Assembly: GCA_903835865.1 (NCBI GenBank)
Contig: CAILON010000154.1
Location: 1-16,636 of the forward strand
DNA length: 16,636 nt
Origin: an uncultured beta proteobacterium
Lineage (GTDB): Bacteria; Pseudomonadota; Gammaproteobacteria; Burkholderiales; Burkholderiaceae
Direction of reading: 5' to 3'
Below are positions 7,270 to 12,632 of the stretch, piece by piece (the stretch's first letter is position 1; each line of letters opens with the position of its first letter). A model generated the notes under the pieces. The model was not told the DNA's origin. It worked only from the letters and a program-made list of their open reading frames with translations, and did not search any database. Both the position numbers and the translations under genes were made by a program.

Positions 7270-8316
7270 ATGAAAAAAGTACTCATTCTTGGGGTTAATG
7301 GCTTCATTGGCCACCACCTTTCAAAACGCATTCTCGAGACAACCGATTGGGACGTCTATGGCATGGATATGCAAAATGATCGCCTAGGGGATCTAATTAA
7401 TCATCCACGCATGCATTTCTTTGAAGGTGACATCACCATCAATAAAGAGTGGGTGGAATATCACATCCGTAAATGCGATGTCATCTTGCCTTTGGTGGCT
7501 ATTGCTACGCCAGCAACTTATGTACAGCAACCGCTCAAAGTATTTGAGCTGGATTTTGAAGCCAATCTTCCCATCGTTCGCTCTGCTGTTAAATACAAAA
7601 AGCATTTGGTTTTCCCATCCACCTCAGAGGTGTACGGCATGTGCGAAGACGGCGAATTTGATCCGTCAACATCGAATATGGTCTATGGCCCAATCAATAA
7701 ACCACGCTGGATTTACGCCTGCTCCAAACAATTAATGGATCGCGTCATTTGGGGCTACGGCATGGAAGGCTTGCGCTTTACCCTCTTCCGCCCATTTAAC
7801 TGGATTGGCCCTGGCTTAGATAGTATCTACACACCAAAAGAAGGATCATCCCGTGTTGTCACCCAGTTCTTAGGTCACATCGTTCGTGGCGAGCCTATCA
7901 ACTTGGTTGACGGTGGCGCACAAAAACGCGCATTCACTTATGTTGACGATGGTATTGATGCATTAATGAGCATCATCGATAACAAAGATGGTATTGCTAA
8001 TGGCAAGATCTATAACATTGGCAACCCAAAGAACAATCATTCAATACGCGATCTAGCCAATCAAATGCTAGAGATTGCTCGCAGTATTCCTGAGTACGCT
8101 AAGACCGCCAATGAAGTAAAGATTTTAGAAACCACTTCGGGCGCCTATTATGGTGAAGGCTATCAGGACGTACAAAACCGAGTACCTGCAATTGACAACA
8201 CCATGAGTGAACTAGGTTGGAAGCCAACCACCCCCATGACCGATGCGCTCAAGAATATCTTTGAGGCCTACCGCCAAGATGTGGAAAAGGCGCGTCACTT
8301 GGTTGATACGGAATAA
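7270..8316 (+). CDS. arnA: UDP-glucuronate oxidative decarboxylase (separate C-terminal half of ArnA)
   Basis: A short-chain dehydrogenase/epimerase-type enzyme of 348 residues matching the C-terminal half of E. coli ArnA. It oxidises and decarboxylates UDP-glucuronate to UDP-4-keto-arabinose with NAD+, the first committed step of Ara4N synthesis. It begins KKVLILGVNGFIGHHL (2-17), with the NAD-binding GxxGxxG. Next come LPLVAIATPATYV, FPSTSEVYG (115-123) with S119-E120, WIYACSKQLMDR with Y149 and K153, FRPFNWIGP, and GYQDVQNR with R304. S119, E120 and R304 correspond to the ArnA decarboxylase residues S433, E434 and R619. GAGG lies eight bases before the ATG at 7270. It is a separate polypeptide here, not fused to the formyltransferase as in enterobacteria. 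Confidence 0.94.
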   Translation: MKKVLILGVNGFIGHHLSKRILETTDWDVYGMDMQNDRLGDLINHPRMHFFEGDITINKEWVEYHIRKCDVILPLVAIATPATYVQQPLKVFELDFEANLPIVRSAVKYKKHLVFPSTSEVYGMCEDGEFDPSTSNMVYGPINKPRWIYACSKQLMDRVIWGYGMEGLRFTLFRPFNWIGPGLDSIYTPKEGSSRVVTQFLGHIVRGEPINLVDGGAQKRAFTYVDDGIDALMSIIDNKDGIANGKIYNIGNPKNNHSIRDLANQMLEIARSIPEYAKTANEVKILETTSGAYYGEGYQDVQNRVPAIDNTMSELGWKPTTPMTDALKNIFEAYRQDVEKARHLVDTE

Positions 8317-8327
8317 CTCAGTAGTTC

Positions 8328-9245
8328 ATGGCCAAAATTGCTCTTAAGGTCGACATTGACACCTTACGCGGAACCAAAGAAGGTGTCCCCAATCTAGCGC
8401 GCACTCTTGAGCGTTTTGGCTTAAAAGCAACCTTCTTATTTAGCTTGGGGCCCGACCATACTGGCTGGGCTTTAAAGCGAGTCTTTCGTCCAGGCTTTCT
8501 AAAAAAAGTAAGTCGTACCTCTGTAGTGGAACACTACGGCATCAAGACCTTGCTATATGGTGTTTTACTCCCTGGTCCAGACATCGGAAAACAAGCAGCC
8601 GCAGAAATGCTCGCCATTGATAAGGCAGGTCACGAGGCTGGTATTCATGCATGGGATCATGTCGCTTGGCACGACGAAGTGCGGTATCAAAATCCCCAAT
8701 GGACAAAAGCGATGATGCAAAAAAGTTGGGATCGCTTTTTAGAAATCTTTGGTCATGCACCTAAAACTTATGGTGCAGCTGGATGGCAAATGAATGAAAC
8801 AGCCCTTGAGCAATTAGACCAATGGGGTATTCAATACTCTTCTGATGGCAGAGCTGAGCCAAACTTAATGCCCTACCGCTTAGCGTTGCCCTCTGGAAAA
8901 TCTAAGCACATTCAATACCCAACTACGCTTCCTACCTTGGATGAGCTCATTGGAATAGATGATGCCGATGAGTTTGCAGCCGTAGATAAACTATTGGCAA
9001 TAACCCAAAGCAATCCAAATGATCAAGTATTTACGCTCCATGCAGAACTTGAAGGTCAAAAGCTATTGCCTGCCTTTGAAAAGCTCATTATTGGCTGGCT
9101 CACCCAGGGGCATGATTTAGTGACCATGGGCCAACTTCACCAATCTTGGGAAGCCACCAAGCAACTCGATAAAATAGCGGTATTACCACTGACTTGGGGT
9201 GAAATCCCCCATCGCAGCGGTGAACTGATTATTCAGAATAATTAA
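8328..9245 (+). CDS. arnD: ArnD-like undecaprenyl-phosphate-Ara4FN deformylase
   Basis: A polysaccharide-deacetylase (NodB-fold) protein of 305 residues, close to E. coli ArnD (about 296). ArnD removes the formyl group from undecaprenyl-phosphate-Ara4FN, which makes the lipid-linked sugar a substrate for ArnT. The metal and catalytic pattern is visible: KVDIDTLRG (7-15) with D9 and D11, and EAGIHAWDHVAWHD (103-116), where H107 and H111 form the HxxxH metal ligands. Also conserved are GVPNLARTLERF, FSLGPDHTGW, AAGWQMNETALE, SSDGRAEPNLMPYR, PTTLPTLDELIG and FTLHAELEG. No signal peptide is apparent, as in ArnD. The ATG at 8328 lies 11 bases after the previous stop with a weak ribosome-binding site. 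It is the last arn gene and 34 bases separate it from the peroxiredoxin gene. Confidence 0.91.
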   Translation: MAKIALKVDIDTLRGTKEGVPNLARTLERFGLKATFLFSLGPDHTGWALKRVFRPGFLKKVSRTSVVEHYGIKTLLYGVLLPGPDIGKQAAAEMLAIDKAGHEAGIHAWDHVAWHDEVRYQNPQWTKAMMQKSWDRFLEIFGHAPKTYGAAGWQMNETALEQLDQWGIQYSSDGRAEPNLMPYRLALPSGKSKHIQYPTTLPTLDELIGIDDADEFAAVDKLLAITQSNPNDQVFTLHAELEGQKLLPAFEKLIIGWLTQGHDLVTMGQLHQSWEATKQLDKIAVLPLTWGEIPHRSGELIIQNN

Positions 9246-9279
9246 AACTTAGAGACAAACTAACCAACGAAGGATCATC

Positions 9280-9747
9280 ATGACAGTAGGTATCGGCAAA
9301 CCCATTCCTCAATGTGCCATCCCCGCTACGTCTGGACTAACATTCACTCCAGCATCGGCTCAAGGCAAAAAGCTCGTTATTTACTTTTACCCAAAAGACA
9401 TGACTCCTGGTTGCACAGCGGAGTCTGGCGAATTTAGAGACAACATTGAAGCCTTTTCTAAAGCCAATACCCTAGTGGTAGGGGTTTCCCGTGACAGCCT
9501 CAAATCGCACGACAACTTCCGCAGCAAATTACAACTCCCCTTCGAATTGATAGCCGATACCGAGGAAAAGCTCTGCCAACTCTTTGGCGTTATGAAGATG
9601 AAGAATATGTACGGCAAGCAGGTCCGTGGGGTTGAGCGTAGTACCTTCTTATTTGACTCCTCAGGCAAGCTCGTAAAAGAATGGCGAGGTCTAAAGGTTC
9701 CAGGCCATGTGACAGAGGTATTACAAGCAGCCCAAGCCACCAAATAA
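9280..9747 (+). CDS. bcp: Bcp/PrxQ-type peroxiredoxin lacking the usual resolving cysteine
   Basis: A thiol peroxidase of 155 residues with the BCP/PrxQ plan, reducing hydrogen and organic peroxides in the cytoplasm. The active site is YFYPKDMTPGCTAESGEFRD, with peroxidatic C45, the conserved T42 and P43, and later R119 in GVERSTFLFD. In E. coli BCP a resolving cysteine lies five residues after the peroxidatic one; here that position is G50. The only other cysteines are C12 and C99, neither at a standard resolving position I know of. It may therefore act as a 1-Cys enzyme or use C99. AAGGA lies well placed before the ATG at 9280. A promoter and structured region follow its stop, so phoH is probably a separate transcription unit. 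Confidence 0.93.
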   Translation: MTVGIGKPIPQCAIPATSGLTFTPASAQGKKLVIYFYPKDMTPGCTAESGEFRDNIEAFSKANTLVVGVSRDSLKSHDNFRSKLQLPFELIADTEEKLCQLFGVMKMKNMYGKQVRGVERSTFLFDSSGKLVKEWRGLKVPGHVTEVLQAAQATK

Positions 9748-9774
9748 TTTTTACAAAAATTTGCTCTTAGGTGC

Positions 9775-9802
9775 TTGCAAACCCCAAAAAATGGGGTAAA
9801 GT
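9775..9802 (+). promoter_or_regulatory. predicted sigma-70 promoter before the bcp-phoH intergenic RNA
   Basis: TTGCAA (9775-9780) and TAAAGT (9797-9802) are separated by 16 bases, giving a reasonable vegetative promoter 28 bases after the bcp stop. The spacer contains the inverted repeat CCCC-AAAAAAT-GGGG (9782-9796), which could be an operator or chance. The start of transcription would fall near 9809-9811. The first product would be the structured leader or RNA ending at the terminator at 9933-9970. Confidence 0.55.
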
Positions 9803-9809
9803 AATTCCA

Positions 9810-9966
9810 TATGCACCGTAAGCGACGGGAAAGACTGACAATCCGTTTGAATCAGAAGCCTGATTATTTCAGAACAGGTTTGGAGAGCAACCCCCGCCAT
9901 TTTTTAGACTTCGCTGTAATTCGTTTCGTAATAAACCGCCAATGCACTTCGCTTGGCGGTTTTTTC
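9810..9966 (+). ncRNA. candidate structured small RNA or phoH leader, family not recognised
   Basis: A region of about 157 bases lies between a good promoter and a strong intrinsic terminator, just before phoH. It contains a short hairpin CCGT-AAGCG-ACGG (9816-9828), a perfect six-pair hairpin AATCAG-AAGC-CTGATT (9850-9865), and a C-rich stretch CCCCCGCCA (9891-9899). CCGCCA occurs again in the left arm of the terminator (9936-9941), so two alternative partners exist for TGGCGG (9954-9959). This fits either a free-standing small RNA or an attenuator controlling phoH. I compared it by eye with 6S RNA, SRP RNA and common riboswitch cores and found no convincing match. A 53-codon open frame runs through it (9811-9972) but has no ribosome-binding site and ends in terminator sequence. 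Confidence 0.5.
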
Positions 9967-9970
9967 TTTT
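9933..9970 (+). terminator. intrinsic terminator upstream of phoH
   Basis: AAACCGCCAA (9933-9942) pairs perfectly with TTGGCGGTTT (9953-9962) around a ten-base loop, and the stem runs into a T-rich tail (to 9970). It ends immediately before the phoH ribosome-binding site AGGAG at 9971-9975. Because it lies between the upstream promoter and phoH with no obvious promoter after it, either phoH relies on read-through or regulated antitermination, or a promoter was missed. Confidence 0.85.
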
Positions 9971-9982
9971 AGGAGAGTCTGC

Positions 9983-11632
9983 ATGCCATTGCCACCCATC
10001 CCCACTCAAATTGCTGATCAAGTAAAACTGAATCGCAAGGACACTCCAGACTTAAAGAAACGTCCTGCCCCAGCAAAACCAGTAGTGATGGAAACATCAG
10101 ATTGGACTCATAATGCAGAAGAAGACTTGTCTGCTGCTGAGCTAGCCCTTGAAAAAATTAAGAGTGATCGCAGTTCTTTTGGCAACGATAGAAAAGAAAC
10201 GGTCCCAGCAAAACCAAAACGCATCATCCGCACAGGACCACCAAGCTTATTCGTCTTGGATACAAACGTCTTGATGCATGATCCAAGCTCTCTATTCCGC
10301 TTCTCTGAGCATGATTTATATCTTCCAATGACTACCCTGGAAGAGTTAGATAACCACAAGAAAGGTATGACCGAAGTAGCGCGCAATGCCCGTACAGTCA
10401 GCAGATCGTTAGATCAGTTAATTGCAGGGACAAGCGGCACTTTGGATGAGGGCATCCCCCTCAATAAGCTGGGTAATCAAGATGTGTCTGGTCGCCTCTT
10501 CTTCCAAACCAAACTCTCGACACAGCCATTGCCAGAAGGTTTACCTGAAGGTAAAGGTGACAACCTCATTCTTGCAGTAGTGAGTGAACTCCAAAAGTCT
10601 CGCAAGGGCCAAGAAGTGGTATTGGTTTCAAAAGATATCAACATGCGTATCAAGGCACGCGCCTTAGGTTTGCCAGCTGAAGATTATTTTAACGACCAGG
10701 TATTAGAAGATCGCGACCTGATGTATTCAGGAGTGATGAGCCTGAATGCAGATTTCTGGCCAAAGCATGGCAAAGATATGGAAAGCTGGGCAGACTCCAA
10801 ATCCGGCACCATGTTCTACCGTGTAACGGGACCTTCTGTTCCGAGTATGCTGGTCAATCAATTTGTTTACCAAGAAAATCCAGATGGCTCAACCCCGTTC
10901 TATGCACAGGTGCGTGAGATCAATGGCAAAACTGCCCTCTTGCAAACATTAAGAGATTTTTCACATCAAAAAAATAATGTTTGGAGTGTTACCGCACGTA
11001 ACCGTGAGCAAAACTTTGCCATGAATTTACTCATGAATCCTGACATTGATTTTGTTACGCTATTAGGTCAAGCCGGCACTGGGAAAACCTTGCTGGCTCT
11101 GGCTGCAGGACTCGAGCAAGTGCTTGATAGCAAACGCTATAACGAAATTATCATCACTCGCGCGACAGTACCGGTTGGTGAGGACATTGGTTTCTTACCA
11201 GGTACCGAAGAAGAGAAAATGCAGCCTTGGATGGGGGCCTTTGACGACAATCTGGAAGTTCTACAACGCAATGATGATAGTGCTGGAGAGTGGGGTCGCG
11301 CAGCGACTCAAGAACTGATCCGCTCACGCATCAAGGTAAAGAGCATGAACTTCATGCGCGGCAGAACCTTTGTAAGTAAGTTTGTCATCATTGATGAAGC
11401 GCAAAACTTAACTCCAAAGCAAATGAAAACTTTAGTAACCCGTGCAGGTCCAGGCACTAAGATTATTTGTCTAGGCAATATTGCTCAGATCGATACCCCT
11501 TACTTAACCGAGGGTTCATCTGGCCTAACCTATGTGGTGGATCGCTTTAAAGGTTGGCGTCATAGTGGACACGTCACTCTTGCGCGCGGCGAGCGCTCAC
11601 GTCTTGCGGATCATGCAGCTGACGCCCTTTAA
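9983..11632 (+). CDS. phoH: PIN-domain / PhoH-like ATPase (PhoH2, YlaK type)
   Basis: A two-domain protein of 549 residues. A polar N-terminal stretch (about 1-85) precedes a PIN nuclease domain (about 87-240) with the expected acidic residues in FVLDTNVLMHD (D93), TTLEELDNHKK (E120/E121), GDNLIL (D193) and SKDINMR (D218). The PhoH ATPase follows, with Walker A LGQAGTGKT (361-369) and Walker B FVIIDEAQN (467-475), plus TRATVPVGEDIGFLPG and CLGNIAQID. PIN-PhoH proteins are described as RNA-acting nuclease/helicase-like enzymes, but a substrate cannot be inferred here. The ATG at 9983 is chosen because AGGAG lies seven bases upstream; an earlier in-frame start at 9953 falls inside the terminator stem. 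Its 3' end overlaps the NlpC/P60 gene by 20 bases. Confidence 0.93.
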   Translation: MPLPPIPTQIADQVKLNRKDTPDLKKRPAPAKPVVMETSDWTHNAEEDLSAAELALEKIKSDRSSFGNDRKETVPAKPKRIIRTGPPSLFVLDTNVLMHDPSSLFRFSEHDLYLPMTTLEELDNHKKGMTEVARNARTVSRSLDQLIAGTSGTLDEGIPLNKLGNQDVSGRLFFQTKLSTQPLPEGLPEGKGDNLILAVVSELQKSRKGQEVVLVSKDINMRIKARALGLPAEDYFNDQVLEDRDLMYSGVMSLNADFWPKHGKDMESWADSKSGTMFYRVTGPSVPSMLVNQFVYQENPDGSTPFYAQVREINGKTALLQTLRDFSHQKNNVWSVTARNREQNFAMNLLMNPDIDFVTLLGQAGTGKTLLALAAGLEQVLDSKRYNEIIITRATVPVGEDIGFLPGTEEEKMQPWMGAFDDNLEVLQRNDDSAGEWGRAATQELIRSRIKVKSMNFMRGRTFVSKFVIIDEAQNLTPKQMKTLVTRAGPGTKIICLGNIAQIDTPYLTEGSSGLTYVVDRFKGWRHSGHVTLARGERSRLADHAADAL

Positions 11633-12149
11633 TAAAGCCCTCTCATGCCGCACTCTCATAGGGTGCGGCATTTTTATTTGCACACTTTTATTGCTAAATG
11701 GCTGCAGTACTTTTGGCGGAAGATCTGCAAGCTCTAAGGTTGCCCAATTTAAGCAAGACACCAGCGCGGGCACTGAAGATATCTCAATTGCTGCAGTGGG
11801 CTTGGTAGGCGTACCTTATCGCTATGGTGGAAATAACCCTAAAGCGGGGTTTGACTGTAGTGGCCTGATTGGCTATGTATATCTAAAGTCAGCCAATATC
11901 AAATTGCCGCGTAGGATACAAGATATGAGCACTAAAGGGAGGGGAATTGATGATCAAGCCCCCGCTCCGGGCGATCTGGTGTTCTTTAACACTACGGGGG
12001 ATAAATACTCCCATGCCGGCATTTACGTAGGTCAGGGACGCTTTGTCCATGCACCAAGCTCTGGGGGCACTGTCCGGCTAGAGCAAATAGAGAACCCTTA
12101 TTGGGCATCTAGATTTACCGAAACCAGAAGACTGGCAGCATCCCAATAA
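11613..12149 (+). CDS. NlpC/P60-family lipoprotein, probable peptidoglycan endopeptidase
   Basis: An exported lipoprotein of 178 residues. The N-terminus has a positive region (K8, R13), a hydrophobic core LIGCGIFICTLLLL (15-28) and lipobox LNGC with lipidated C31. The mature part is an NlpC/P60 cysteine peptidase with GFDCSGLIGYVY (79-90), catalytic C82, and YSHAGIYVG with H134 and FVHAP with H146, plus PYRYGGNNP before the active site. Such enzymes cleave stem-peptide bonds in peptidoglycan, and a lipoprotein would act from the periplasmic face of a membrane. The ATG at 11613 is the only start giving a complete signal peptide; it overlaps phoH by 20 bases and its ribosome-binding site (GCGGA) is weak. 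A terminator-like hairpin at 11645-11679 is encoded inside the signal peptide. Confidence 0.87.
   Translation: MQLTPFNKALSCRTLIGCGIFICTLLLLNGCSTFGGRSASSKVAQFKQDTSAGTEDISIAAVGLVGVPYRYGGNNPKAGFDCSGLIGYVYLKSANIKLPRRIQDMSTKGRGIDDQAPAPGDLVFFNTTGDKYSHAGIYVGQGRFVHAPSSGGTVRLEQIENPYWASRFTETRRLAASQ
11645..11679 (+). terminator. terminator-like hairpin inside the NlpC lipoprotein signal sequence
   Basis: ATGCCGCAC (11645-11653) and GTGCGGCAT (11663-11671) form a perfect nine-pair stem with a nine-base loop, followed by TTTTATTT. It lies 13 bases after the phoH stop, where a terminator for phoH would be expected, yet it is within codons 11-23 of the overlapping lipoprotein gene. Translation of that gene would be expected to melt it, so termination may depend on ribosome occupancy. 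The structure is seen directly; its function is inferred. Confidence 0.7.
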
Positions 12150-12269
12150 ATTCTCTCTAGAGACAATATCTTTGCCTTATTCTCAGAATATGATGGTCAG
12201 ACGCAATAAAAGTAGTCACTTTGTAGTGTGCAGTAGCAATTTTGATTCCAAACAATGAGGAGAAAACGC

Positions 12270-12536
12270 ATGAAAAAGTTCATTATCACTTTAAGCATTG
12301 CATTGAGTTTTTCTGTTTCAGCGTTCGCAGCGACACAGGCTGAGTGCGAAGCAAAAGCAGTAAGCAAGGATGGCAAACCCATTTATGGCGCTGCCAAAGA
12401 AGCCTCTATTAAAAAATGTATGGGTGGAGCACCTGCTGCTCCTGACTGCGCAGCCAAAGCAGTGAGTAAGGATGGCAAGCCACTCTATGGCGCAGCAAAA
12501 GAAGCGTCTATTAAGAAATGTGAAGGCGGCAAGTAG
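12270..12536 (+). CDS. small secreted protein with two PsiF-like repeats
   Basis: An exported protein of 88 residues. A typical Sec signal peptide (KK at 2-3, hydrophobic 4-16, cleavage likely after AFA at 18-20) leaves a mature protein of about 68 residues. It is built of two near-identical 29-residue units, 25-53 and 59-87, joined by APAAP. Each has a cysteine near the start and another near the end, with KAVSKDGKP, YGAAKEASIKKC and GG between and after. Cysteine spacing and the small charged helices resemble PsiF repeats (phosphate-starvation-inducible family), whose function is unknown. The ATG at 12270 is chosen over one at 12255 because GAGGAG lies seven bases before it and it begins the signal peptide cleanly. 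A strong terminator follows. Periplasmic location is inferred; the PsiF relation is moderately sure. Confidence 0.8.
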   Translation: MKKFIITLSIALSFSVSAFAATQAECEAKAVSKDGKPIYGAAKEASIKKCMGGAPAAPDCAAKAVSKDGKPLYGAAKEASIKKCEGGK

Positions 12537-12563
12537 ATCCGTTGATACTGCTTAGTTGCAATT

Positions 12564-12592
12564 AAAAAGCCTCGCACTGCGAGGCTTTTTTT
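12564..12592. terminator. bidirectional intrinsic terminator between the PsiF-like gene and dnaB
   Basis: AAAAAGCCTCGC (12564-12575) pairs perfectly with GCGAGGCTTTTT (12579-12590) around a three-base loop. A-runs precede and T-runs follow the GC stem, so it should work in both directions. It lies in the gap where the plus-strand PsiF-like gene and the minus-strand ribosomal/dnaB operon converge. Confidence 0.9.
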
Positions 12593-12632
12593 GACTTCAA
12601 TAAACTTTTAATTTATTCATTGGAAAATCATT

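Noticed and set aside
9387..9743. Minus-strand open frame of 118 codons opposite the peroxiredoxin
   Set aside because: It lies wholly within a well-supported gene and its translation shows no family features.
9816..9899. Possible resemblance to 6S RNA or a cobalamin riboswitch (GGGAA, AGAAGCCT, CCCGCCA fragments)
   Set aside because: The fragments are short and not in the order or spacing of either family; I could not draw the conserved core, so no family name is given.
9811..9972. A 53-codon open frame beginning ATG at 9811 (MHRKRRERL...) through the bcp-phoH gap
   Set aside because: It has no ribosome-binding site, its ATG coincides with the predicted transcription start, and its last codons are the terminator stem and T-run. 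Chance openness over a structured RNA is more likely.
9953..9982. Upstream in-frame extension of phoH
   Set aside because: It starts inside the right arm of the terminator; AGGAG at 9971-9975 clearly serves the ATG at 9983.
12255..12269. Earlier ATG for the PsiF-like gene
   Set aside because: That ATG overlaps the GAGGAG that is ideally placed for the ATG at 12270, and would add RRKR-type residues before the signal peptide.
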